Position numbers and translations under genes: made by a program
Notes under the pieces: model-generated
Database searches by the model: none
What the model saw: only the letters and a program-made list of their open reading frames with translations
Told to the model about the DNA's origin: nothing
In this document: positions 37,274-48,014 of the stretch, piece by piece
How positions within the stretch are numbered: the stretch's first letter is position 1
Layout of the letters: each line of letters starts with the position of its first letter
Source of the DNA: CAWAHD01 sp963781785
GTDB lineage: Bacteria > Planctomycetota > Planctomycetia > Isosphaerales > Isosphaeraceae
Length of the DNA: 64,000 nt
NCBI GenBank assembly: GCA_963781785.1
Contig: CAWAHD010000001.1
Coordinates: 2,418,001-2,482,000, forward strand
Direction of reading: 5' to 3'

Positions 37274-40200
37274 ATGATGTTCTTGACGGGTGGCCGGGCA
37301 CGGCGACTGCGGCGGTTATTCCTGCTCTTTGTCGTCGTTGCGATGGCATCAATCGCGGCGCTGCCCTGGGTATTGAGCTGGCCGATCGTCCAGAGGCGGT
37401 TGGCCGCGGCGGCGAACCGGATTCTCGCGCCCGGCTCGGTGGAATTCGCCTCGATCCGGCTGTCGTGGTTTCGTCCCACCGAGATCACCGGTTTCGTGCT
37501 GCGCAGCGCCCAGGGAAACCCGGTGCTCTCCGGTCCGCGCGCCGTGTTCGAATGGAACCTCTGGCAAATCCTGGCCGCCCAGCCCGGAACTGCGACGCTC
37601 AAAATCGAACGGGGAGATCTGGATATCGAGCGGCGTGCCGACGGCACGGTCGACCTTTACGAGACGCTCCGGCCGGTGATCAGTGAGCATCCCCCCCAGC
37701 GGTTCATCATCCAGATCCCCGATGGGCGGCTCCGGTTTCGCGATCCGCTCTTCCCGGAACCCGTCGTTGCCGATCTTGCCAGCATCTGGCTCGACCTCGG
37801 GGTCGATTCCGAGCCGGTTGTCTGGAAAATCGACCTGGGTCGCACGACCGCGGCTCGAGAGACCGGCAAGCTTCGCATCACTGGCAGCTCGAGCCGTTCC
37901 GAGTTCGACAGCAAAGGCCGCAACGACCTCACGCTGGCGCTTGAGGGAACGCGCTGGCCGTGGACGCTGGCCGGCCGGGGCATCGAGTCGCGCGGAGCAT
38001 TCAGCGGGACATTCGATGCGCAGCGACGCGCCGGTCGCTGGCTGATTGCCGGCGACCTGGGCGTCACGGACCTGGTCGCGATCGGCGATCTCATCGGCTC
38101 GGACACGGTTCACCTCGACAAGGCCGCCGCGCGGTGGAAAATCGACCTGAGCGACGATACCTGGATCTTCGAGCAGCTCGATGTCACCTCCCCGATCGGC
38201 TCGCTGAAGGGTCACGGCTCGCTGCCCGCGACGGCCGAGCGGTTTGCCTGGCTCGACGCGACGGTCGACCTCGCCGCCCTGGCCAGGCACTTGCCCGCGA
38301 CGTTGCGGCTCCGCGAGGATCTCCGGGTTGAGCGCGGCTCGGCCCATCTCCGGCGGAGGTCCGGGCCAATTTGCCGGAGCACACCCAGGATTGGACGATC
38401 GACGGCCAGGTTTCCGGCCTGGTCGCGCGCCAGGGCCAGAAGATGGTGACGGTTCCCGAGCCGGCGACGCTCCGCGCGATGGTCCGCCAGGGTACCGACA
38501 ACCTGAAACTGGATCGCCTGGAATTCCAGACGTCGTTCTTGACCGCCCGGGGAGAAGGCGACGTCGACCGTGGCATCACAATGACCGGATCCGTCGACCT
38601 CGCGGCGTTTCACGAGCGGTTCCGTGATTGGATCGACCTGGGCGAAATCGAGCTTTCCGGGCGCGGCAAGCTCGATGGCCGGTACCAGCGGCATGGAGAG
38701 GATTATCAGGCACAGGCAACGGCGGCTTTCGAGAAGCTGCGCATTGAGGGCCTGCCCGTCCTCGAAAAGGTGGAGCGCGAACTTCTTGACCGTCGAAGGC
38801 ACAGCCCAGGGCCGCGCGTCATCCTCGGGGCTGCCCGTTGGATTCGCGAATGCGTCGCTCCACGCCGCCAGCGCTCCCGCAGAGCTTGAGCTGAAGGCAC
38901 ACCGCGAGCCGACCAAGGGACACCTGAAACTGAGCGGACGGGCTCAGACCGAGCTGACCGCAAGCGGCCGGCGCGGTCGGATCGCGGGAGAGTGGAAGGT
39001 GAGCTGGGACCGGCGAATCTGTTCGGCCGAGCGGCTCTCGCTGGCATGGATCCCGATCGCCCTTGATGGCGCGCCAAAGGCCGACCTTAGCGCCATTCGA
39101 TGGGCGGGCACCGGCCGCTATGATCCCGAAGTCGACCTGCTCGTCGTCGAATCGGCGGCGACGCCGCCACACGATCGATCTCGTGCGGACACCTGGATCT
39201 CGGGAAAGCAGACCGTCCGAGTCAGCGGGGTCCGGTCGCTGGGCACCGCGCAGATCGAGGCATCAGCTCTGGTCGACCTGGGATCGATCAGCCCCGTGCT
39301 CTTGCGCCCGATCAGAAATGGAGCGGCCAGCTCGATGCGCTCTTCGCCCGCCGCGATCGGGACCTCTGGAATCTGGGCGCGCGGCTTGAACTGCGTGACG
39401 CGGCCCGGGTCGCCAATGACGGCTCCATGACCGCCTTGGGCGGAGACATCGCTCTCGGGTTGAAGGCGGCCTACAGGCCGGAGTCCGGTCTGTTGCACCT
39501 CACCGAAATGGGGCTGAAAGCCCCGTTCGTGCGGTTGGACGGGGCGGGGACGCTGCGCGATCTGACCGGCCGGCCGGATGTTGACCTCGCCGGATCAATC
39601 GATCTCGACTGGAAGAGGATAGAGACGATGCTGGCGCAGAACATCGAGCCCCGCGCCCGGATTGCCGGCCGCTCGCGGCGGTGGCGACTGGCTGGGGTCG
39701 TTCCGAAGGCGCCCGACCCCCTCCATCTCGGATCGCTGGAGGGGGACTTCGGAATCCAGTTGGACGCGCTCGATATCTTCGGCATGCGGCTCAGCCAGAC
39801 GCCGATCGTCGTGCGGGCCTCGCGCGGCCGGCTGCGGATTGATCCGATCGATGCGACGCTCAACGGAGGCAAGCTGCGCATCGAACCCCAATTCGTGGCC
39901 GGCGAGGACGGCTCGACCTGGCTGAAACTCGGTCGCTCGACCCGGCTCGACGGGGCAGTGATCAACGACGAGGTCTCGCATCGGGTGCTGTCGTTCGCCG
40001 CCCCGGTTCTTGACGGCGCCACCCGGGTCGAAGGCCGCGTGTCGGTCGAGCTGGCCGAGGCTTCTGTCCCCATTCTGGGAGCGCAGGACATGGAGGGCCG
40101 GGCCAGCGGACAGGTGATCTTCGACGACGTGCGGTTCATGCCCGGAGCCCTTGCCGATCAGCTCCTGAGCGTCTTCGTGAAGGAGCGGAAACCCCTGGTC

Positions 40201-40695
40201 GTGCTCCGGGACCGGGTCTCGGTGCTGGTCGCCGGGCGCAAGGTCTATCAGGAGGGGCTGATCATTCCCGTGGGCGGGCTGGCCACGATCGGAATCGATG
40301 GCGCAGTCGGCTTCGACAAGAGCCTCGACCTGGTCGCGCGGTTTGCCCTCAAGCCGCCGCGGTCCCCGATTCCGGTCCTGTCGCCGATCCTGGAGACCGC
40401 CCGGTTTGAACTGCCGATCACCGGGACCTTGAAGAAGCCCAAGATCGATGGAGACGAGCTGCAAAATCGGTGGAAGGCGATCGGTTCCGGGCTGCTGGGC
40501 AACTCGGTGGAGGCCGGCGTGAACGGGCTGGAGCGGCTGCTGCAAGGATTGTCGGCACGTCCGTTGCCGGGTCTGCGGCCCGGCGCCAGGCCGCCGACCC
40601 TCGAAGAGCGCCAGCGGATGCAGGAAGAGCGGCGCAGAGATCGGCTCCAGAAGAAGGCAGATCGCCAGCGCAAGCGATCGCAGCCTGACGAGTAG
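37274..40695 (+). CDS. AsmA-like/DUF3971-type envelope protein; frame broken three times
   Basis: Joined across the breaks the product is about 1140 residues. It has an N-terminal membrane anchor (RRLFLLFVVVAMASIAALPW) followed by the AsmA-type opening WPIVQRRLAAAANRILAPGS and SVEFASIRLSWFRPTEITGF. A long beta-rich body follows, with short repeats (LKGHGSLPAT, GTGRYDPEVDLLVV), and then a C-terminal domain with VPILGAQDMEGRASGQVIF and LPITGTLKKPKIDGDEL. The tail is Arg/Lys/Glu-rich (ERQRMQEERRRDRLQKKADR). Related bridge-like proteins span the periplasm and help move lipids to the outer membrane; that function is inferred. Frames change near 38355, 38785 and 39305, and in each case the new frame continues the same style of sequence. 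Confidence 0.75.
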
Positions 40696-40754
40696 GCCGC
40701 TGCCGCTCTTCTCCAGGAGGGTGGCGACGCGAAACGGAGTTTGCCCGGGTATTC

Positions 40755-42017
40755 ATGAAGACAAAACGGCAGTGGCGGCTGGCGGCGATGATGGCGCTCG
40801 TTTATGCGGTGCAGGGCTCGTTCTGGCCGCTCTTGGCTGTCCATCTCGCGGATCTGGGCATTACCGGGCGGGCCCGCGGCTGGATCTTTGCGACCCTGGC
40901 GATCGGGTCGCTGGCGGCCCCTCTCGGGGCCGGCCAGGTTGTCGACCGCTTGATCGCCACCCAGTGGTACCTGGCAGCAATCTATGCCCTGGGAACGGGA
41001 TTGCTCATCGTCCTGGCGTCGGGCTCGGTGACCGGGCCGTTCTGGCTTTTCACCGTTTTCTTCGTGTACTGGTTGATCACGGGCCCGGCATACAGTTTGT
41101 CGAACTCGCTGGCGCTGCGCAACCTCGACGACCCGTCCGGCGAGTTCGGTTGGGTGCGGCTCTGGGGCACCGCAGGCTGGATGGTCAGCGGCTGGCTGGT
41201 TTCCGTGGTGCTGGTGGTTTCCGGTCACGGGGGGAAGGGCGGAGGCGCATTTCCGGCATTGTGGGTCGCGGCGGCCGTCTCCATGGCTGTCTCGGTCTAC
41301 TGCTTGAGCCTGCCGCACACGCCCCCCCTGGCCGCCAGACCCAGCGGTCTTGCCGCCTTGGGGGAAAGCCTCGACCTGGCACGCCAGCGCGATATTCAGG
41401 TGCTGTTGATCACTTCCTTCGGTGTCTATTTGACGGCTCCGATCGTCTATCAGGTCATGCCCGGATATCTCCAGTGGCGGGGCTTGCCACGGGCGTGGAT
41501 CTCACCGACAATGACCCTGGGACAAATGACAGAGATTGCGTCGCTCGCGCTCTTGCCCTGGCTGCTCAGGCGCTTCGGAACCAAGGGGACCATGGTGGTG
41601 GGAATCTCGGCCTGGTTTCTCCGGTTCCTTACCCTTGCAGCAGGGCCGCCCCTCGTGGTCGCGGTTATGGGCACACTCTTGCATGGGTTAGGGATTGGAT
41701 GCTTCACCGTCGGCGGGCAGGTCTACGTCGACGGCCGCTCGGCGGATCACATGCGCGGCAGTGCTCAGGGGCTGGTCCTGGTTTGCACATCGGGGCTGGG
41801 GGCGCTCTTGGGCAGCGTGATGGCCGGTGAGATCATGGCCCGGACGCATCCGGGTGATGTTCTTGTGTTCCTTATCCCTTGCGTGATCGATGGCGCGTTG
41901 CTAGTCTATTTTTTGCGAGGCTTTCGGGCACCAGTCTCGTCCGTGTCATGGGGTGGCGCACCGAGCGCCGATTCCTCCTCCTCACCGCTTCCGATGGGGA
42001 GAAGTGTGGCTCGCTGA
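40755..42017 (+). CDS. MFS permease, nucleoside/LacY-like type
   Basis: The 420-residue protein has about twelve membrane helices and an intact frame. It opens MMALVYAVQGSFWPLLAVHL and has loop motifs typical of the NupG/XapB-like and related symporters (LAIGSLAAPLGAGQVVDRLI; FGWVRLWGTAGWMVSGWL). The second half includes GMP-like loops (LPWLLRRFGTKGTMVVGI) and VGGQVYVDGRSADHMRGSAQ, a family signature region. The substrate could be a nucleoside or a small sugar or aromatic acid; sequence alone does not decide. It lies 60 bases after the AsmA-like gene and 26 bases before the next small gene on the same strand. Confidence 0.85.
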   Translation: MKTKRQWRLAAMMALVYAVQGSFWPLLAVHLADLGITGRARGWIFATLAIGSLAAPLGAGQVVDRLIATQWYLAAIYALGTGLLIVLASGSVTGPFWLFTVFFVYWLITGPAYSLSNSLALRNLDDPSGEFGWVRLWGTAGWMVSGWLVSVVLVVSGHGGKGGGAFPALWVAAAVSMAVSVYCLSLPHTPPLAARPSGLAALGESLDLARQRDIQVLLITSFGVYLTAPIVYQVMPGYLQWRGLPRAWISPTMTLGQMTEIASLALLPWLLRRFGTKGTMVVGISAWFLRFLTLAAGPPLVVAVMGTLLHGLGIGCFTVGGQVYVDGRSADHMRGSAQGLVLVCTSGLGALLGSVMAGEIMARTHPGDVLVFLIPCVIDGALLVYFLRGFRAPVSSVSWGGAPSADSSSSPLPMGRSVAR

Positions 42018-42042
42018 GGACACCTGGTGACGGAATCAGCGG

Positions 42043-42669
42043 ATGGGTGATTACGTACGCATCTTGACCGTCAACGACCGGGATATCCCCCTGGCCACAT
42101 TGCAACGGGCAGTGCCCACGGTTGCGATCTGGTCGGTTGACCATCCGGGGGTGCTGGGTAATTATCTGGCCATCGGTCCGGATCAAGGCCACCTCCAAAC
42201 CGTCTGGGCAACGATCGAGCGGAACCCCGTCGGGCCCAATACGCTCGGTGCCGAGGAAGTCGCGGAGTTCATCGACAGCCTGGATGGGGGCGGGCCGCCG
42301 TCGGCCGTGCGATGGCTCAGCGACTACCTCGAGACAATCCGCGCTATCTACGCCATCCGGATCTATCCCGAGTCGATCGCCGGGCGGGACGAGGCGGAAG
42401 AAGCGGTCTATGCCGTGCGGGCGGCCTTGCGCAACGAGGTAGGCGGAATCGGCCAGTGGGACGGCCACGGTTTCACCAACGAAGAAGATCGCCTGATCTG
42501 GTGTGATCCCAGCATGGATTTGAAGGGAATCACCGACGCGGCCCTGTTCGATGAATCGACCGGTGAGTGGGTTCCCCTCTCGCTCAACCTTGAAGATGCT
42601 GACGAGCTGGCGATGTTCCTCCGCGGCGAAATCCCCAGGCGGCATCGCCATCGAATCCCACCGAAATAA
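42043..42669 (+). CDS. Conserved-looking protein of unknown function
   Basis: I do not recognise this 208-residue protein. It is soluble and acidic, without a signal peptide or membrane segment. Notable stretches are VGPNTLGAEEVAEFIDSLDG, WLSDYLETIRAIYAIRIYPE and a C-terminal half with WDGHGFTNEEDRLIWCDPSM. Codon use and composition match the neighbours, so it is a real gene. It follows the permease by 26 bases and may share its transcript. It is convergent with the hydrolase gene downstream. Confidence 0.7.
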   Translation: MGDYVRILTVNDRDIPLATLQRAVPTVAIWSVDHPGVLGNYLAIGPDQGHLQTVWATIERNPVGPNTLGAEEVAEFIDSLDGGGPPSAVRWLSDYLETIRAIYAIRIYPESIAGRDEAEEAVYAVRAALRNEVGGIGQWDGHGFTNEEDRLIWCDPSMDLKGITDAALFDESTGEWVPLSLNLEDADELAMFLRGEIPRRHRHRIPPK

Positions 42670-42711
42670 CATATCTTTGACTGCAACCTCTTTCACGCCG
42701 GCATGCTCCAG

Positions 42712-43767
42712 TCACCGAAGTCGGTCGCCCCAGCGCGATTTGAGCCAGGCCGCCATTCGCAAGTCGAGCCAGCGGCGGTCGCCAAGCCAGGGCCGCTCAC
42801 TGAGGTAGCCCAGGTGGCCGCCATGGGCCAGGAGCTCGAGCGAGAGGTGAGGCGGTCGAAGGGCGCCCAGCCATGGCTCGTAGGTGACAAACGGGTCGTC
42901 GACAGCATGCACCACGATCCCCGGCACCGCAATTCGCGGCAGCGCTTCCACCAGACTGCATTTTTCATAATAGTCGTCGGCCGACCGGAATCCACCGCGT
43001 GGCGCGGTGTAACGATCGTCGAACTCGTAGACCGAGCGCACGCCCTTCATGCCGGTAGGCCCAAGGTCGGGAAAACGGCGATGGAGCCGCTCGACCATGG
43101 CGCGGAGCCAGCGGACGAAATTCCAGTCGTACAGACGATTCTCGGGCTTTCTCATCAGTTGGATGCAGCTTGCCAGGTGGATCGGCGGATTGGCTGCGAG
43201 CACGCAGTCGAGCCCTGGTGCGGGCGAGTCGGCGGCCTCGGCCGCGGCCTTGAGTACAAGGTTGGCGCCCAGGGAGAAGCCGACCAGGCCGATTGGTGAA
43301 CCGGGGGCCCGCTGGTGCAGCCAGCGGACGACTTCCCGGACGTCGTCGCTGCGCCCTGCATGATAGATTCCGCGCGCCAGGCCGAAGCCGCGTCCGGCCC
43401 CGCGTAGGTTGACCCGCACCACCCGGACACCGAGCTCGAGCACGCGCCGCGCCACGCGGACCATGTAGGACGCATCGGCACAACCGGCAAGACCGTGCAC
43501 CAGCACGGCCGCCGGCCGCGAGCGTTCCCATCCCGGCGGGACCGACTCCAGCACCACCAGCCGGTCGCCGTCGCCCAGCTCGATCTCGAACGATTCGGCG
43601 TCGAGCCAGCCTCGGCTGCCGCCCCAGTAGCGGCCGACCACCGTCTGCACGTGCCCGCTCCGCAGCCACCGATGAGGCTCAAACGGCGGAACCGCGGCGT
43701 CTGTCGGGGCGAAACCTCGAAGAATGTCATCGACCGGAAATGTGAGGGATTGTCGAGAATTCACCAT
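42712..43767 (-). CDS. yheT: YheT-family alpha/beta hydrolase
   Basis: This alpha/beta-fold hydrolase carries the YheT signature. It opens PFEPHRWLRSGHVQTVVGRY, where family members have a similar H-[HQ]-T box, then AAVLVHGLAGCADASYM (oxyanion-hole HG) and VRVVRVNLRGAGRGF. The nucleophile elbow is PIGLVGFSLGANLVLK (G-x-S-x-G), with the catalytic Asp in VHAVDDPFVT and the His in LLAHGGHLGYL. The start is set at ATG 43767, since the first 15 residues of the longer frame do not resemble the family. The substrate is unknown; esterase activity on short-chain or lipid esters is usual for relatives. Confidence 0.91.
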   Translation of the reverse strand: MVNSRQSLTFPVDDILRGFAPTDAAVPPFEPHRWLRSGHVQTVVGRYWGGSRGWLDAESFEIELGDGDRLVVLESVPPGWERSRPAAVLVHGLAGCADASYMVRVARRVLELGVRVVRVNLRGAGRGFGLARGIYHAGRSDDVREVVRWLHQRAPGSPIGLVGFSLGANLVLKAAAEAADSPAPGLDCVLAANPPIHLASCIQLMRKPENRLYDWNFVRWLRAMVERLHRRFPDLGPTGMKGVRSVYEFDDRYTAPRGGFRSADDYYEKCSLVEALPRIAVPGIVVHAVDDPFVTYEPWLGALRPPHLSLELLAHGGHLGYLSERPWLGDRRWLDLRMAAWLKSRWGDRLR

Positions 43768-44094
43768 GGCGGCGTCTTCTTGTCTGAGAGTTCCAGTAAC
43801 CCGATCGGCCACCCTCTTCGCACAAGCGGCATCTTCCCTTCAAGGCCAGGCCCCGCGGCGACCGATCGTTGAGAGTTGCAGGTGCCCCGCTCGCCGGCGG
43901 CCGGGCCCGGTTCATCGCGTCGCCAGTAAAGCGGCTCTCTGGACCGTTCGGGAGACGCTACATCAATCATATACCGAATCATCGCGAGAGGGCGCTGAGG
44001 ACGTGCGCTGATCTTGGGCTAAAATTCCTTCTGTCTCATCGCGCGATCACGGCGACCGGCCTCGCGCCGGATCATTTCGGGAGCATCTTGGGCG

Positions 44095-45651
44095 ATGGCG
44101 GATATCGTGCTGATCAATCCCCGGTTCGAGATCTCGTACTGGGGAATGGAATACGCAATGCCGTTTGTCGGCAAGAAGGCCAATCTCCCGGTGGCTTGTC
44201 TGCCGCTTCTGGCAGCGCTTGCGCCCGTTGAGCACCGTGTCACGCTGATCGACGAAAACATCGAGGCCATCGATTGGGACCGTTGCGAGCGGGCCGACAT
44301 CGTGGGCTTGACCGGGATGAGCGTGCAGCGGTTCCGCATGAAGGAGATCTTGATCGAGCTCAAGCGTCGGGGCTGTTTTTGCGTTGCGGGCGGCCCCTGG
44401 ATCACTGTCCAGGAAGATTATTTCGGCGATCTTCTCGACGTGATCTTCGTGGGTGAGGCCGAGGAGACCTGGCCCCGGTTTCTGACCGAATGGCGGCAGG
44501 GGCTTCATCAGATCCGGTACGAGCAGTCCGAAAAGACCGACATGAGCAAGGTCCCGACGCCGCGGTTCGACCTGCTCAAGATGAGCGCGTACGGCTTCGG
44601 CAGCCTTCAGTTCTCGCGCGGCTGCCCGTTTCAGTGCGAGTTCTGCGATATCATCGTGACCTTCGGCCGGCGGCCGCGCATCAAGACCGGGCCGCAGGTC
44701 ATCGCCGAGCTTGACGCGATTTACAAGTCGGGCACCGACCTCGTTTTCATCGTCGACGATAACCTGATCGGCAACAAGAAGGCCATCAAGGAGATCATCC
44801 GCGAGGTGATCGCCTGGCAGGAGCGCCACAATTACGCGCTCAGCCTCTTCACCGAGGCTTCGATCGACCTGGCCGACGACCCTGAGCTCATGGATCTGAT
44901 GGTTCAGGCGAACTTCATCGCCACGTTTGTCGGCATCGAAAGCCCCAGCGAAGACTCGTTACGAGAAGCCAAGAAATACCAGAACGTCCGGTCGGGCGGC
45001 ACGATGCTCGAAAAAGTCCATCGCATCCAGGACGCCGGGATGGAAGTCTGGTGCGGCATGATCATGGGATTCGACAGCGACGACGAGGGGATTTTCGACC
45101 GTCAGGTGGAGTTCGTCCAGCAGGCGCGGATCGCGTTCTCGATGAGCGGCATGCTGTCGGCGATCCCCAAGACGCCGCTCCACCAGCGCCTGGCCGCCGA
45201 GGGGCGGCTCGACCTGGCCGACGTCTGCGAGTTCGGCACCAACGTGGTGCCCTTGCGGATGAGCCGCGAGCAATTGCTCGACGGCTACCTCCGCGTGCTC
45301 AACGAGCTCTACGATCCGACGGCTTATTTCGAGCGCACCGAGGCCCTGTTCCTTGATCCGTCGTTCGACGTCGGCATCAAGAAGAAGAAGTCGTGGATGA
45401 CCCCCCGGTTCCTTCCGCTCGAACTGCTTTACGTTCTCAAGGGGATCGGCCTGTTCAGCCGGCTCATGACCAAGGTCCGCGATTCGCGGCTCAGACGCGA
45501 ATACCGCACGCGGCTCTGGCGGTTTCTGAAGGTCCACCGCCGCCCGGGCCTGGTCCTGTTCTATCTCTTCCATATGACCATGCACTATCATGCCCAGTTT
45601 CTGGCGCGGCGAATGAAGAGCCGCGAGCTCCAGCTCGTCAATTCGTTTTGA
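44095..45651 (+). CDS. B12-binding domain radical SAM protein with DUF4070-like C-terminus
   Basis: The 518-residue protein has a cobalamin-binding Rossmann domain at residues 1-140 (ADIVLINPRFEISYWGMEYA; TLIDENIEA). A radical SAM barrel follows at about 170-370, with the iron-sulfur motif FSRGCPFQCEFCDI (CxxxCxxC). A C-terminal region (TPRFLPLELLYVLKGIGLFS ... RRPGLVLFYLFHMTMHYHAQ) resembles DUF4070. Such proteins transfer methyl groups to unactivated carbons. The domain order matches HpnP-type hopanoid C-2 methylases, but relatives of other function share it. No hopanoid gene is adjacent. The C-terminal hydrophobic helices suggest membrane association with a lipid substrate. Confidence 0.88.
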   Translation: MADIVLINPRFEISYWGMEYAMPFVGKKANLPVACLPLLAALAPVEHRVTLIDENIEAIDWDRCERADIVGLTGMSVQRFRMKEILIELKRRGCFCVAGGPWITVQEDYFGDLLDVIFVGEAEETWPRFLTEWRQGLHQIRYEQSEKTDMSKVPTPRFDLLKMSAYGFGSLQFSRGCPFQCEFCDIIVTFGRRPRIKTGPQVIAELDAIYKSGTDLVFIVDDNLIGNKKAIKEIIREVIAWQERHNYALSLFTEASIDLADDPELMDLMVQANFIATFVGIESPSEDSLREAKKYQNVRSGGTMLEKVHRIQDAGMEVWCGMIMGFDSDDEGIFDRQVEFVQQARIAFSMSGMLSAIPKTPLHQRLAAEGRLDLADVCEFGTNVVPLRMSREQLLDGYLRVLNELYDPTAYFERTEALFLDPSFDVGIKKKKSWMTPRFLPLELLYVLKGIGLFSRLMTKVRDSRLRREYRTRLWRFLKVHRRPGLVLFYLFHMTMHYHAQFLARRMKSRELQLVNSF

Positions 45652-45700
45652 CTGGCACCACGCAGCGCATCGGGGTTACGGGGTTCGAGGGTAGATCGAT

Positions 45701-46497
45701 TTGGCGGAGAGACAGAACGGTTTCCCCAAGCTTCCCATCGTCACGCCGGATCCCCCGGCCCCGCCCGCCCGCACCCAGACCCAGAAATACGGCGGGCTGT
45801 TCCATTTCGGAATCGCGGGGCTGGTTGTGCTCGTCGGGCTGGTTGCGTGGTTCGCGTATGGGGTATGGCAGCTTCGTGACGCGGCCGTCAACTTCTACGT
45901 CTTGAACGACTCGAGCCGGCCGGAGACCGCGCGGATCGAGGCCGCGTATCGGCTGAGCCGTGATCCGCGGTTGAACGATACCCAGTTCATGCAAGGGTGC
46001 CTCGATCTCAAGCTGCCCGACCTGGCGCGATATCTGCTAGCGGAGGCTGTCTCGGTCGACGCCGTGGCGAACGACCCACGGGGCTACGCGTTAATGGTGG
46101 GCGCAGTCCCGGCTGGCCGGACTGGCTGCGACTGCTCTTGTCCCGGCGGCTCGCCTACGGCGCGGGGCGAGGCTTCGCGATCCCCGCCGCGGCCCTGGCT
46201 GAACTCGTGCAGCAGCCCGACCCCATGATCCGCCTGTGGGCGGATTACGCCATGGCCGTGGGCCCGGACTCAAGCGCCCTCGCGGCTTCCCGGCTCAAGG
46301 AGGCGGCCAAGGGCGCCGACGACCGAGCCCGGCTTGCGGCAGTGCTGGCTGCTGCGCTCGACGGATCGCCGGCGGAGCGCGAAGAGCGCCTTGACGAGGC
46401 CACGACGTGGCTGCGGCATCATCATCCTCAGGCGGCGAAGATCTGGGATGGTCGCGACATCCGCGACGGACGGCTGGTCCGAGTTTCTCCGGACTGA
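45701..46497 (+). CDS. Membrane-anchored protein of unknown function; one frame break
   Basis: The product is not recognised. The start is TTG 45701, giving AERQNGFPKLPIVTPDPP. A single membrane helix follows at about residues 36-56 (FGIAGLVVLVGLVAWFAYGV), then a helical, TPR-like part (RPETARIEAAYRLSRDP; LPDLARYLLAEAVSVDAVA). At about 46103 the frame changes, and the continuation (WPDWLRLLLSRRLAYGAGRG ... DDRARLAAVLAAALDGSPAE) runs to 46497. It follows the radical SAM gene by 49 bases on the same strand, so the two may be co-transcribed. It is convergent with cinA. Confidence 0.7.
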
Positions 46498-46523
46498 GCG
46501 ACGGAGATGATTTGCCGCGATTC

Positions 46524-47774
46524 TCATTCTCCGCGCACGAGTGCCAGTCGCACCCAGTTGAGAGCGGCCTTCGACGACCGGTGTTGGATGATGTCGCGCG
46601 GCTGATCCGGGCCCACGTCAAGCCGGCGGGTCTGCACCCCCCGCTCAGTGGCCAGACCCAGGTAGACCAGACCGACCGGCTTTTCCGGGGTGCCGCCCGT
46701 CGGCCCCGCGACCCCGGTCGTGGAGAGTCCGATCGTCGCACCCAGACGATGCCGCACCCCCTCGGCCATCGCCGCCGCCACCTCCGCACTGACCGCGCCC
46801 TTTTCCTCCAGGAGCGATGGGGGCACGCCCAGGAATTCGGTCTTGGCATCGTTCGCATAGCTCACGACGCCGCCTAGGTAGTAGGGGCTGACGCCGGGCA
46901 TCGCCGTGATCCAATGAGCGATCAGTCCGCCCGTGCACGACTCGGCTGTGGCCAAGGTCGCATTCTTGCTCGCGAGCTGCAAAAACATGCTCTCGGCGAC
47001 GTCGATGGTCCCCTCGCCCACGACGAGGTCTCCGAACCGCTCATGGATCAAGCGCGCAGTCGGCTCGATCTTGGCCTGGGCCTCCTCGATCGTCGCACCA
47101 GAGGCCGTGATGCGGAAGCTGATCGTCGCGTCGTGAGCCGTGATGCCGACCTCGGGGTCCCGTCCCCGCAAGGTCAGGTCCATGGCCTGGGCCTCGATGT
47201 CGGATTCGCCTTTGCCGAACAGGTTGATCTTGCGATGCAGGATCACCTCGCTCGCCCAGCCCTCGCGCCGCAAGAAGGGGATCACCTGCTCCCGGAACAT
47301 GATCTTCATCTCGGAGGGAACGCCGGGCAGGCAAGCGAATGCCGTTTCGCCGACGCGCATCCAGATGCCGGGTGCCGTGCCGACCCGGTTCGGAAGCGGC
47401 TCGGCGCCCTCGGGTAAGAGGGCCTGCACACGGTTGCGCTCGGGCATCGCGCGGTTTCGCCGCGCGAACATCGCCTCGATAGCCGCGAGCGACGCAGCGT
47501 CTCCCACCAGACGCACGCCCGCGCACCGGGCGAGCGCCTCCCGCGTCAGGTCGTCTTGAGTCGGCCCGAGCCCGCCGGTCACCACCACAAGCCCGGCGCG
47601 ACCACACGCGGCCCCGAAAACCGCCACGTGGTCCTCGAACACGTCGCCCAGGGTGGAGTGGTAGGCGACCGCGATCCCCAGGTCCGAAAGCTCCTGGCTG
47701 AGCCATCGGCTATTGGTATCGAGCGATTGCCCGCTGACCAGCTCGCTGCCTATCGAGATAATCTCAGCCCGCAT
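46524..47774 (-). CDS. cinA: CinA family nicotinamide-nucleotide amidohydrolase/deamidase-related protein
   Basis: The 416-residue protein has both expected domains. The N-terminal MoCF-like domain has RAEIISIGSELVSGQSLDTN and VVVTGGLGPTQDDLTREALA. The C-terminal amidohydrolase domain has LATAESCTGGLIAHWITAMP, YYLGGVVSYANDAKTEFLGV, EKGAVSAEVAAAMAEGVRHR and STTGVAGPTGGTPEKPVGLV. CinA hydrolyses nicotinamide mononucleotide by-products in the pyridine-nucleotide salvage pathway. The frame is intact and length is normal. No recA or competence gene is nearby. Confidence 0.96.
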   Translation of the reverse strand: MRAEIISIGSELVSGQSLDTNSRWLSQELSDLGIAVAYHSTLGDVFEDHVAVFGAACGRAGLVVVTGGLGPTQDDLTREALARCAGVRLVGDAASLAAIEAMFARRNRAMPERNRVQALLPEGAEPLPNRVGTAPGIWMRVGETAFACLPGVPSEMKIMFREQVIPFLRREGWASEVILHRKINLFGKGESDIEAQAMDLTLRGRDPEVGITAHDATISFRITASGATIEEAQAKIEPTARLIHERFGDLVVGEGTIDVAESMFLQLASKNATLATAESCTGGLIAHWITAMPGVSPYYLGGVVSYANDAKTEFLGVPPSLLEEKGAVSAEVAAAMAEGVRHRLGATIGLSTTGVAGPTGGTPEKPVGLVYLGLATERGVQTRRLDVGPDQPRDIIQHRSSKAALNWVRLALVRGE

Positions 47775-48014
47775 GGATGAATTCCATCGTCCGATTCACA
47801 CCAAGTCATCGTCGCCCCGGCCGTGCAATCCCGTCGTTGACGGCCCACGACCACCGTTTTGATCGCAACCTGCAACCATCCAGGGTAGCACCTCAAATAG
47901 TCTCTGGCACCATCCCTCTTCGGTCGGTTAGAATGCTTCGACTCCGCCCGGGTGCTGCGCCCATGCCGGGAAGGACTCCGAAACGCCCCGGGGACGAGTC
48001 GAGAGGTCACACTC

